Shown piece by piece: positions 10,130 through 19,284 of a stretch of 64,000 nucleotides of DNA (positions within the stretch are counted from its first letter, which is position 1; each line of letters opens with the position of its first letter). Both the position numbers and the translations under genes were made by a program. The notes below the pieces were generated by a model. That model did no database searches, had not been told where the DNA came from, and saw only the letters and a list, made by a program, of their open reading frames with translations. Source of the stretch: Closterium sp. Naga37s-1 (Eukaryota > Streptophyta > Zygnematophyceae > Desmidiales > Closteriaceae); assembly GCA_947471745.1 (NCBI GenBank), contig CANJKZ010000084.1:1658501-1722500 (forward strand), read 5' to 3'.

Positions 10130-12145
10130 GTTGCGTCTAATGCGGGTCTGGCAAGAGAAACGGGTTTCGGCTTCAGGAGGCGCGAGGACGACCAACGAGG
10201 AAATGCTCAATGCCTAAAATTTTACGACTAAGTGGCGGTAGCCAGATGGGTACCATTACCGGCCGAGGTTTCCGAACGGCTTGCATACCTCACATCAGGA
10301 GCTTCGAAGGCAAAATATAAGTCCTATTGGCACTGGACGAAAAGGTGGGACCCTGTGTTTAGCCCTGTGCCGGTTTAAAAGCACGGGTATTGCGCTGGTT
10401 CGATAGTTGGGCGTGAAAAGAAAAACAGTTTCAAGTGGCGCGACAATGTTTCGACCCCGACAAAACCTGACCATCGCCAACAGTTATCCAACCGAAAAAG
10501 TCGGAGTTGAAGATATTGTGGCAGCTGTTGGGGTTTTCTCTTATTTCAGCGGTCTACCCAATGAAGGTGTAGCGGCAAAGATGGAGTTCGCGAAGCAATG
10601 GAGTTTTACGCGCGATAGACGAGGTGGGCAGCGAATCGGCCGGCCCGAGCGTTTGATATGATAAACACTCTCCGACTACAATAGCGTTTGCGCCTTCACC
10701 GAATGTCAAAAAAATCGCGAGCTCTCTAAGAACTACCTCATCCGACAAAAGTGGACACTGGGTGAATGGCGGCAAGCGAAATTGTCGGGGGGTGAAGATA
10801 AAACAAAGGAGGGAAAGTTGTGGGTGCTCCTTCAAGTTTCTTGAGTGCGGTTGAGCCTGTGCACAACTTCTTCGCGAATTCAGGGTCTACTTGGGGAGGC
10901 CTAACGGTTCCAGTTTATTAAGCAAAGAGGCGTGGGGAGGCGTACATCGCCAAGGATACCTAGGATGTGGCAGGTGGATTTTTGTCGCTTCTGAAGATGG
11001 GTGAATATCGGAGCATCGCAAAAATGTCGGAACTACTCAGTGGAAAAGACTTAGGGACTTGTTGCCGCAACCATGATTTTCGGGCAACATTCCTATGTTG
11101 GGAGACGGGTGAACGTCTGCCCGCCAATTCTTTAAGCGCTGTACAGTGTACTTCGAAGCTACCTAGGGAAGTTCAACGGCAAGATCAGCGGTGTTGATGC
11201 GGGCTATGTTCCATGAAATTCGGTCCCGGTAGACTCATAGTTCTGGGTTCTATACAAAAAGCACCTCCTCTTGGTGGGGTGCTAGTGTGGTTAACCACAG
11301 GCGATAAAAATGGCGACGGGTGGGCACGCTAGATACAACGGTTCTTTTCGGGGGATAACCTACAGGTGACCAAGACGTACAAAGTGGTTTTTCGGCAACG
11401 ACATTTACGGGTACTACAAGAAGTACCAGGAGTGGGCTTTAACGTGGTTCGGTGGCAATAGTCGACAGTTCCGTGCGGACGATGGGGATGCAAAAGCGCT
11501 AGGTTAAGCGCGCAAAACCGGCGGGAACAAGGTTGACAGTTAATTCCGACTCTATTCAGAGGTACTAGCAATAGCACCGACAACAGCGGAGCCGTTTTTG
11601 AAACTGAAGGGGGGAGAGGCGACATTTTTTTTTCGCCCCTTCCGGGGAGTTCGGCAAGTCACGACAAACGCCTCGGCGGGTCACGAAAATGTCGCCGGAG
11701 GTGCTGACGTCATCAGAACCTGAGTTCGAGTTTTTGATGGAGTTTTCAAGACTGACAATCGGGTAGTAACGTGACCTCGCCTTTCTCGCCGAACGTCGCT
11801 CCCGTGCTTCAACGACTTCGCCTGCTTCGTGATGACTCTCGATGATGAGTTACCCACAATCCGGGGTCAGGTCCGAAGACATATTGGGATGGTTTCGCGG
11901 TTCCGCTAACGACATAATTTTGGCACGATTCGTGCCAACGACAGACAACAAGAATTCGTGGGTTGTAGATACTGTCAACTGGAGATGATACAGCAGTAGT
12001 CGCGACAAAAGGACAAGAATATTTTTTTTTCATCGAGGGAAACTCGCCGACGGGCTGCTGCTGAGTTTTCCCTGAAGGCCTTTTAAAGCGCCACACCAGC
12101 GAGATTTCCATCGACAACACATTTCGAGGTGCAACTGCTAAGGGT
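10130..12145. other. Unexplained non-repetitive segment
   Basis: Two kilobases that match nothing else in the window. GC content is clearly lower and more even than in the flanking elements. There are no tandem repeats, no copia motif and no open frame above about 140 codons. The longest frames (10407-10661 plus, 10554-10835 minus, 11329-11625 minus, 11809-12120 minus) have no family I recognise. A 45-codon frame near 11379-11514 is rich in aromatic residues (WFFGNDIYGYYKKYQEW) and between stops. It could be decayed host DNA or a worn unrelated element. Confidence 0.5.
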
Positions 12146-12620
12146 TAGGGTTTGGGGGTGGCGAGTAGGGGGTGGCGGGTGTGCGGCCTCACCTGCTCCT
12201 CCTCCTCCTCCGTCTCCCACTGCTGCAGCTGCCGCTGAGGGGGGTGGGTGTGTGGGAGACGATGGAGTGGTGCTAGGGGGTGGAGTGTAAGTGAATCTAG
12301 AGGTGCAGCAGGGGGTGTGTGAAAGGGGGGGTGGGATAGTTTGGGGAGGTTGAAGGGGGGTGGCCGCCGTGAAGCCCGCAGCTCCAGTCGCCCGTGAGAC
12401 CGTTGCGCCTGTCGCCCGTGAGCCCGTTGCGCCAGTCGCCCGTGAGCCAGTTGCTCCAGTCGCCCGTGAGTCCGTTGCTCCTGCCGCTCAGAGTTAGCCG
12501 CGGAGCCAGTTACTCCAGTAGCCCGTGTGCCAGTTGCTCCAGTTGCCAGTGTGCCAGTTGCTCCAGTTGCCCGTGTGCCAGTTGCTCCAGTTGCGCCGTG
12601 TGCCAGCAGCTTCAGCTGCC

Positions 12621-12762
12621 TGTCAGAATATTATGTTTCTCTAGTCTGCAGTGGGGTACTCTGTAGTGAGTACAACCCTGTTAGGGTTTGCTATTTGTAT
12701 CCCAATGCTTTCTAGTGCAATCATTCCTTTCTCACTTATTTCTCTCGTCTATCTTTCTCACA
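12621..12762 (+). repeat. B1 5' LTR (142 bp)
   Basis: TGTCAGAATATTATG...TCTCACA. It contains GTGGGGTACTCTGTAGTGAG and GTTAGGGTTTGCTATTTG, which parallel GTGGGGTAGCCCATAAGGGG and AATTAGGGTTAG of family A LTRs. Confidence 0.95.
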
Positions 12763-12773
12763 TGGTATAGAGC
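12763..12773 (+). promoter_or_regulatory. B1 primer-binding site
   Basis: TGGTATAGAGC directly after the LTR: the initiator tRNA-Met site with one C missing. B3 has the same variant at 34427-34437. Confidence 0.8.
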
Positions 12774-12834
12774 ATATCGATCCTTCCAAGGGCCCACCAC
12801 GTTCACCACTGAAATTTCTCCTACCCTAGGCGCG

Positions 12835-13545
12835 CGTCGCGCCTGCCCTTAACGGCCCTTCGCGGCCCCTCGTAAGGCCCTTCGCGGCCCCTCGTTAGGC
12901 CCCTTCGCGGCCCCCTCGTAAGGCCCTTCGCTGCCCCTCGTTAGGACCCTTCGCGGCCCCCCCTCGTAAGGCCCTTCGCGGCCCCTCGTTAGGCCCCTTC
13001 GCGGCCCCTCGTAAGGCCCCTCGTAAGGCCCCTTCGCAGCCCCTCGTACGGCCCCCTTCGCGGCCCCTCGTTAGGCCCCTTCGCGGCCCCCTCGTAAGGC
13101 CCCTTTTGCGGCCCCCTCGTAAGGCCCCTTCGCGGCCCCTAGTGAGGCCCTTCGCGGCCCCGTCAGGCCCCGTTTGCGGCCCCGTCAGGCCTCGTACGGC
13201 CCCGTCAGGCCCCGTTTGCGGCCCCGTCAGGCCCCGTAAGGCCCCGTCAGGCCCCGTTTGCGGCCCCGTCAGGCCCTGTTTGCGGCCCCGTTCGGCCCCG
13301 TCAGGCCCCGTAAGGCCCCGTCAGGCCCCGTTCGCGGCCCGAGGCCCCTTCGCGGCCCGCCCCGGCCCTTCCTCGGCCCCGTCCCGGCCCTGTCCCGGAC
13401 CTGCCCCGACCCCGGCCCTGCCCCGACCCTGTCGCGGCCCGTTAGGCTTGTCGCGGCCCCTTCGCGGCCCGTTAGGCCCCTTCGCGGCCCGCCCCGGCCC
13501 TTCCTCGGCCCCGTCCCGGCCCTAACCCGGACCTGCCCCGACCCA
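12835..13545 (+). repeat. B1 GC-rich tandem array I
   Basis: Repeats of CCCTTCGCGGCCCCTCGTAAGG-type units (12838-13160) grade into CGTCAGGCCCCGTTTGCGGC-type units (13160-13340) and then CGGCCCTGTCCCGGACC-type units up to 13545. It occupies the same place as the leader arrays of family A. Non-coding. Confidence 0.88.
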
Positions 13546-13617
13546 GGCCCCGCCCTCATGCCGGTCGTGGCGCACCAGGGGCCCGTGCACCGCCCCCGCG
13601 CGGCCCCCCTCCCCCTG

Positions 13618-13772
13618 GGTCGCCACGTAAGGCGACGGGAGGGGCGACGTGGGGGGGCGCGCGTCGCCCCTTCTTCCGCCTGCTCTGGCGCCCTGGGAGG
13701 CCGCGCGTCGGCCCCCGTACTCCTCCCCCCCCCCTCCTCAGGTCGCCTCAACAGGCGACGGGAGGGGCGACC
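13618..13772 (+). other. Two copies of a three-half-site hairpin module in B1
   Basis: GGTCGCC, six bases, GGCGAC, six bases, GGCGAC(C), at 13618-13648 and 13741-13772. The first half-site can pair with either the second or the third, giving two mutually exclusive hairpins. The first spacer differs (ACGTAA, TCAACA) while the half-sites are unchanged. B3 carries a third copy at 35074-35105. It may be an RNA packaging or dimerisation element; the function is inferred. Confidence 0.6.
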
Positions 13773-13794
13773 TGGGGGGGGGCCACGCGTCGGA

Positions 13795-14015
13795 GCAGCC
13801 GCCCCTGGTGCAGCCGCCCCTGGAGCAGCCGCCCCTGGTGCAGCCGCCCCTGGTGCAGCCGCCCCTGGAGCAGCCGCCCCTGGTGCAGCAGCCCCTGGAG
13901 CAGCCGCCCCTGGTGCAGCCGCCCCTGGTGCAGCCGCCCCTGGAGCAGCCGCCCCTGGTGCAGCCGCCCCTGGAGCAGCCGCCCCTGGTGCAGCCGCTCG
14001 TGGACCTCAGCAGCC
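13795..14015 (+). repeat. B1 15-bp tandem array II
   Basis: About 14 copies of GCCCCTGG(T/A)GCAGCC in near-perfect tandem, ending in more degenerate CCCCTGG copies up to about 14090. A multiple of three, so it keeps several frames open and gives spurious proline-rich and glycine/cysteine-rich frames. Confidence 0.93.
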
Positions 14016-14119
14016 GCCCCTGGCCCCTGGCCCCTGGAGCAGCCGCCCCTGGACCCCGCGCCGCCGCCCCTGGACCCGGTGCCGCCGCCTCCCTGCAGCC
14101 CTGTGACGCCCCGCGTGCC

Positions 14120-14680
14120 CTACTGCGGGTACAGCAGTGGGGGGGAGGGGATTTGCCATCCCCCTGCTGCGGTTGCGGCAGTGGGGGGAGGGGACCTGCA
14201 GCACCATCCCCCCCCCCACCCCCCCCCCCCCCCCCCCCTCCTCTCCGCCCTTTTCTCCTCTCCCTCCCCCTGCTGCGGGTGCAGCAGTGGGGGGAGGGGA
14301 TCTGCCATTCCCCTGGTGCGGATGCGGCAGTGGGGGAGGGGACCTGCAGCACCTGCCTGCCCCCCCCCGCACCCCCCCCCCCCCCCCCCCCCCCCCATCT
14401 TTCTGCTGCGGGTGCAGCAGTGGGGAGGGTATGGGGGTGGCGTGTGTGGCCAACCCGCCAGCCCTGCTGCGCCCCGCGCGCCCTGCTGCCCTGTGCGCCC
14501 CGTGCGCCCTGCTGCCCTGCTGCCCTGTGCGCCCCGCGCGCCCTGCAGCCCTGTGCGCCCCGCGCGCCCTGCTGCCCTGCTGCCCTGTGCGCCCCGTGCG
14601 CCCTGCTGCCCTCTGCATGCGCCATGCACAGCACCCCCCCCCCCCCCCTTCTCCTCCATCCTCTGCTGCAGGTGCAGCAG
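14120..14680 (+). repeat. B1 repeated hairpin plus poly-C region
   Basis: Six occurrences of a CTGCTGC-GGGT-GCAGCAG-TGGGG hairpin block, starting near 14120, 14164, 14270, 14313, 14403 and 14663. Those at 14270, 14403 and 14663 have perfect 7-bp stems. Long C runs lie at about 14205-14245, 14365-14397 and 14633-14649. A GCCCCGCGCGCCCTGCTGCC-type array occupies 14465-14615. Non-coding. Confidence 0.82.
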
Positions 14681-15201
14681 TGGGGGAGGGTATGGGGGTG
14701 GCGGGTGTGTGGCATCCCCTGCTCCTCCTCCTACTCCGTCTCCCACTGCTGCAGCTGCCGCTGAGGGGGGTGGGTGTGTGTGAGTCGACGGAGTGGTGCT
14801 AGGGGGTGGAGTGTGAGTGAACCTAGGGGTGCAGCAGGGGGTGTGTGAATAAGGGGTGCGGCAGTAGAGGGAGGTTGGGTGGAGGTAGCCGTCGTGTTGC
14901 TAGCAGTGCCAGTAGTCCGGAGGTGCGCTTCCGGTAGCCCAGTGATGCCGCTGCGCCAGTCGCCCGTGGGTCCGTTGCTCCTGCCGCTCGTCTTAGCCGC
15001 GGAGCCAGTTACTCCTGTAGTCCGGAGGTGCGCCTCCGGTAGCCACAGTGCGCGCCGCTCCTGTTGCCCGTGTGTCTGCAGCTTCCGCTGTTGCCTCCTC
15101 TCTCCTCTCCTATTAGTCCAGCCTCCTCCTCACCTGCCCTCAGTGATAGCCTCTAGCTTTGCTTATTTATTGTGAACTTTTAAACTGTTACTTCTTGTAC
15201 T

Positions 15202-15254
15202 TGTGCTCAGAATGTGTGGTGACATTGTGATCCACCCTGAGCTTGCTTTGCTTT
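15202..15254 (+). promoter_or_regulatory. Conserved 3'-UTR motif in B1
   Basis: Begins TGTGCTCAGAATGTGTGG and ends in GAGCTTGCTTTGCTTT. The same motif sits upstream of the 3' LTR in A3, A4, A6, B0, B3 and, more diverged, D1. Its presence in a non-coding element argues for a cis-acting RNA role. Confidence 0.7.
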
Positions 15255-15295
15255 GCTTGTTGTGCTGATCATACCTCACTTTGACTATGGGGGTG

Positions 15296-15437
15296 TGTCA
15301 GAATATTATGTTTCTCTAGTCTGCAGTGGGGTACTCTGTAGTGAGTACAACCCTGTTAGGGTTTGCTATTTGTATCCCAATGCTTTCTAGTGCAATCATT
15401 CTTTTCTCACTTATTTCTCTCGTCTATCTTTCTCACA
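15296..15437 (+). repeat. B1 3' LTR (142 bp)
   Basis: Almost identical to 12621-12762. Preceded by the polypurine tract in ATGGGGGTG and followed by the CTGCC duplication. Confidence 0.95.
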
Positions 15438-15647
15438 CTGCCGCCCACTACCACCTCTCCTCTCATAGTCCCTCCTCCTCCACACTTGCCCTCTGTGATA
15501 GCTTCTAGCTTTGCTTACTATTATTGTGAACTATTGCTTGCTTACTTGTGCTCAGAATGTGTGGTGACATTGTGATCTACCCTGAGCTTGTCTTTTGTTT
15601 TGCTTTGCTTCTTGTGCTGATTACACCCCACTTTGGCTATGGGGGTG

Positions 15648-15780
15648 TGTCAGAATGTCATATTTGTCTAGCCTGCAGTGGGGTACTCAATAGTGAGTAC
15701 AGCCCAATCTAGGGTTTCCTATATGTACTCAACTACTTGCTAGTGCAATCATCTCTCATTCATTCCTCAATTCTCTCACA
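15648..15780 (+). repeat. B0 3' LTR (about 133 bp)
   Basis: TGTCAGAATGTCATATTTG...TCTCACA after a GGGGGTG purine end. It is clearly diverged from the B1 LTRs (for example GTACTCAATAGTGAGTACAG), so B0 is an older or separate subfamily. Confidence 0.85.
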
Positions 15781-16500
15781 CAGACTTCGTGCCAGGAATT
15801 CCCTCCAACATCGCATGCGTCATTACCGTCCGATTCACATCCGCTAGATCAACAACTCTTGTTCCTTCGTGGATCGGTTCAATATTTCGATCGCAACTAC
15901 CAGATCGTCATCTAGAAGATCAACAGCTGACATTCAAACCATTTCAACTTCGCCTGGTCAAAGTTAAGTTCTCAGCCACACGTCAGCTCGACGGTCAACG
16001 CCCCTCTGCACCGCCAGATCAGTTTCAACCGAAGACTTGCAGTTTTCTCGCCTACGTATAAGGGGGTCGTGTTTAGAAGGTGGGAGAATATCATGAACGT
16101 GGAAATTCATTACTGTAGTCTGCTCCTAGCGAGGACATCTTGAAGCCATCGTGACGATTGGGTTCGGCCTACAGTTTGGGCCCGAACCACTTCCGAGTCG
16201 CCTTGCACCAATTGCGACACTCCCAATCCTCGCACGTCCCGAGGTCCTCGCCTAGCACCGTTTCACCCTATAGTTGCTCACACTTTCATTATATTCTCAG
16301 CTTCCGTAATCACGTTCTCTTTATAGTATTATTCCGCGCACACTATTAGTACAACTCATAGCATACCGTCTACCCCGGATATAACCGGGTAAGGGGTGCG
16401 CTTATAATCTAGGATTTTTATAAGCTCCGGGGTTAGTATAATGACATGATTGAAATCTAACCTTTTTTACACATAAGTGTACATCTTGTTCTTGCAACTT
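15781..16500. other. Unassigned AT-richer segment
   Basis: No coding similarity and no repeat partner in the window. Short frames (15789-16061, 16158-16349) resemble nothing I know. AAGGGGGTCGTG near 16061 resembles a polypurine tract but no LTR follows that I can pair. It is probably the worn flank of the RNase H relic downstream. Confidence 0.4.
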
Positions 16501-16770
16501 GAATCGAGTCAATACCATAAACTACGAAGAATGGGAGCGAAAGCCACGATGAATGGGTCATTCACGTTACTCTGTGACAAGCAGAGCGCAATAAAGATCG
16601 CGAACAAACTTGGCTTCGTGAATCGCACGAAACACATCGCACTCCGTTACTTCTTCGTCAAGGACAAGATTGACAAGGGAAACGATTGGTGACATGGCAG
16701 CGGATTTCCAGACGAAGAAACTGCCACGTCTGAAGTTTCAGCATTGCGCGGTTCTCTGCGCGGTCATCAA
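16501..16770 (+). pseudogene. Relic of a distinct copia RNase H
   Basis: 16477-16692 encodes LLCDKQSAIKIANKLGFVNR followed by TKHIALRYFFVKDKIDKG, the typical end of copia RNase H with the Asp of the CDxQ block and the RTKHI motif. After a frameshift near 16690 it continues DMAADFQTKKLPRLKF, matching the usual ADxxTKxLPRxKF terminus. Its sequence is unlike families A, C, D and E, so it is the last trace of a further copia lineage. Cut by A3's 5' LTR. Confidence 0.75.
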
Positions 16771-16787
16771 GAAATCCCACACGGCCC

Positions 16788-16918
16788 TGTCAAACTTATA
16801 TATATCTTATATTGTGTAGGCTATAGTGGGGTAGCCCATAAGGGGTACAACCCAGTTAGGGTTAGCACTTGTACCCAACTCTTTGGTAGTTCATTCATTC
16901 TCGTTCGTTATTCTGAGA
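16788..16918 (+). repeat. A3 5' LTR (131 bp)
   Basis: Begins TGTCAAACTTATATATATC and ends TTCTGAGA, so the terminal CA has changed. The AT-rich 5' part matches the 24076-24207 LTR. Followed by TGGTTTAAGAGC (16919-16930), a diverged tRNA-Met primer-binding site. Confidence 0.88.
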
Positions 16919-16959
16919 TGGTTTAAGAGCAGGTCCCTTCCTAGGACCGCTTTCTTTTT

Positions 16960-17935
16960 GGGCCCACTGCCCTGCTAGCCTAGGCCCCGGCCCGTAGCCT
17001 CGCGCCCGTCGCCCCTAGGCCCCAGCCCGTCGCCACCCCTAGCCCGGCCCGTCGCCCCTTGGCGTCGCCCCTAGCCCGGCCCACCGTCTGCCCGTCACCC
17101 CTAGCCCGGCCCCTCGGTCGCCCTAGGCCCGTCGTGACACCCGTCGCCCTAGGCCCGCCGCGACCCCCGTCGCCCTAGGCCCGTCGCGACCCCCGTCGCG
17201 AACCCCATCGCCCTAGGCCCGTCGCGGCCCTCCGTCGCCCGTCGCCCGTAGCGACCCGTCGCCCCTTGGCGTCGCCTGTCGCCCCTAGCCTCGGCCCCTT
17301 GGCCCCTCGCGACCCCCGTTGCCCCTAGAGTAGGCCCAGGCCCCGCGACCCGTCGACCCGTCGCCCCTAGCCTCGCGACCCTCGTCGCCCAGTCGCCCGT
17401 TGCGACCCGTCGCCCCGTCGCCCCTAGCCTCGGCCCCACAGACCCCGCGGCCCGTCGCCCCGTCACCTCTAACCTAGGCCCCCCTCGGCCCCACGGCCCC
17501 TCGCGTCCCGTCGCCCCAAGCCTAGGCCTAGGCCCCGCGGCCCGTGGTCCCGTCGCTCCTGACCTAGGCCCCGCGGCCCCCCTGTCGCCCCTAACCTAGG
17601 CCCCGCGGCCCGACCCTCCCTTGGCACCTCGCCCCCCCCCCCCCTTCATCCTAGGCCCCTCGGCCCCTCAGCCCCTTCGTACTCGGCCCATCTCGTACCC
17701 CCCCCCCCCTTCGTACTCGGCTCGGCCCCTTGACCCCTCGGTCCCTAGGCCCCTTCGTACTCGGCCCCTCGGCCCCTTGGCCCCTAGGCCCCTCGGCCCC
17801 GTCGTACTCGGCCCCTAGGCCCCTCGGCCCCTCGGGCCCCCCTCGACCTCGGCCCTTCGGCCCCTAGGCCCCAGGCCCCTCGGCCCACCCCTCGACCTCG
17901 GCCCCTAGGCCCCAGGCCCCTCAGCCCCTTGGCCA
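16960..17935 (+). repeat. A3 GC-rich tandem leader
   Basis: Irregular repeats of CCCCTAGGCCCGTCGC and CCTCGGCCCCTAGGCCC-like units between the primer-binding site and gag. C-rich in the RNA sense. The unit differs from A2 and A5 although the position is the same. Confidence 0.9.
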
Positions 17936-18009
17936 CTGCTACTGCTAGTGCTGCTACTGCTACTACTGCTTCTACTGCTGCTACTGCTGATCCTGCATAC
18001 TGCGCCACC

Positions 18010-19284
18010 ATGGCTTCGCTTAAAGTTCTTGCGTTCGATCATGAGGGCAGACTGGTTCAGTTTGACACGTGGCTTGATGACCTGCAGCTGTACCTACTGA
18101 GCGGTTCTAAGGACAGTGTGTCGCTCTTTGACCTCGCGTCAGCTGCCGCTATTGCCCCTCCCGCCACAACTGACAGTGCGACTCACTCACAGTGGCTTAC
18201 GCGCGACGGTGCTGCCCGCTTAGCCATTCGCAACCACCTGCCGTTAGCCGAATGCGCTCACTTCGGACAGCACAGGACAGCACAGACCCTGTACGACGCT
18301 GTAGTCTCTCGCTACTCCTCGCCTGCCACTGCTGCGCTCGGCCGACTGCTACTGCCCTACGTGTTCCCCGAGCTGTCAGCTTTTGCCACATTAGAGGACC
18401 TGGTTTCCCACCTGCGCACTAGCGACGCTCGCTACCGCGCTACCGTGACTGCTGAGTTCCTTGACAGGTTCCAGCCTCCGATGTTCATCACTCTCTACTT
18501 CATAGTCACTCGCCTCCCTGACTCTCTCCGCTTTGTCAGGGACCACTTTCTCTCCCTTAACCCCACCTCCCTCACTGTTGATCTCCTAGAGCAGCACCTC
18601 CTCGCAGCTGAGACTAGTGCAGTTGCTGTAGGTGCTGCCCGTGGCACTCCGCGCCCACCCTTCTTTGAGGGGTGCTCCCCCTCCTACGCCTCTGCTGCTG
18701 CTGCAGACGTCTCTGTTGCAGACGACGTCAGGGCTGCTTCTGCTAGTGCAAAGTGCCACAGCAGCAAGGGCAAGGGTGGCAAGGGTGGTGGAGGTGGCAG
18801 CGGTGGTAGTGGAGGTGGCAGCGGGAATGGTGGTGGGGGCAGCACTGGAGGTAGTGGAGGCAGTGGAGGTGGTGGCGGCGGTGGGACTAGTGGCGGGAGT
18901 GGGGGCTCAGGTGGCGGCGGTGGAGGCAGCGGTGGGAGTGGCGGCAGTGGAGGCAGTGGGCTCGAGGCGGTAGGACTGGACCTCGGCATGGAGGCCCTGG
19001 TGGTGGCCAGCGGCAGCAGCAGCAGCGTCGGAGCGAGACACAGTCGCCCCAGCAGCTTCGTGAGTGGCTGTTTCAGCGTGGGACGTCTTAGGGTAGTGAA
19101 AGCTGCCCGTACCTCATTCGTACGGGTGTTCGTGCTGGTCAGACATGCGGGAAGCTTCACACTCAGCACCGCTGCTTCTCCCGCCTTGACGACGCTTGGC
19201 GTGCTGAGTTTGGTGACGACGTTGAGCTCCCTCGCTGGGCAGATCTCCTTAGGTCTAGGGTTGCTATCTTTGACCTAGACTTTG
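18010..19284 (+). pseudogene. A3 Gag with a late frameshift
   Basis: I chose ATG 18010 because MASLKVLAFDHEGRL begins the conserved block and the context CGCCACCATGG is a strong eukaryotic start; the frame is open further upstream only through low-complexity leader. Residues 1 to about 210 form the helical UBN2-like Gag domain (WLDDLQLYLLSGSKDSVSLF, FVRDHFLSLNPTSLTVDLLE). A long Gly/Ser tract follows. At about 18960 the frame shifts, so LSPQQLREW and the zinc-like segment are out of frame. 410-420 codons are expected up to the protease. Confidence 0.9.

Larger units (their letters stand above)
12621..15437 (+). mobile_element. Complete young non-autonomous LTR element B1
   Basis: A 2,817-bp element with 142-bp LTRs that differ at one base by eye (in ATTC(C/T)TTTCTC), flanked by CTGCC (12616-12620 and 15438-15442). 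It has a primer-binding site and a polypurine tract, but the interior consists of GC-rich tandem arrays, poly-C runs and hairpin repeats with no gag or pol. Long frames inside (for example 13649-14764) are proline or glycine repeats present in several frames at once, so they are not genes. It must use another element's proteins; family A is the likely helper because LTR pattern, polypurine tract and 3'-UTR motif are shared. Confidence 0.93.
12146..15780 (+). mobile_element. Family B non-coding LTR element B0, 5'-truncated and split by B1
   Basis: 12146-12620 (TAGGGTTTGGGGGTGGCGAG onward) matches the later internal part of B3 (from about 35308) and of B1 (from about 14690). The sequence resumes at 15438 with the usual family B 3' region, including the conserved 3'-UTR motif (15547-15600), a GGGGGTG polypurine end and a diverged 3' LTR (15648-15780). 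B1 sits between, flanked by CTGCC duplications. The 5' LTR and the GC-rich arrays are missing. No coding capacity. Confidence 0.8.

Noticed and set aside
12139..12165. Telomere-like repeat (GGGTTAGGGTTTGGGGG)
   Set aside because: Only about two degenerate units, and the same TAGGGTTTGGGGG starts the equivalent part of B3 at about 35308, so it is element sequence.
13649..14764. Open frame of 371 codons and several overlapping frames on both strands in B1
   Set aside because: They are proline-, glycine- or cysteine-rich translations of a 15-bp tandem array and C runs, open in several frames at once, with no domain and no equivalent in B3.
18684..19169. Antisense Pro-rich frame opposite A3 Gag
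   Set aside because: It is the complement of the Gly/Ser-coding tract and has no independent evidence.
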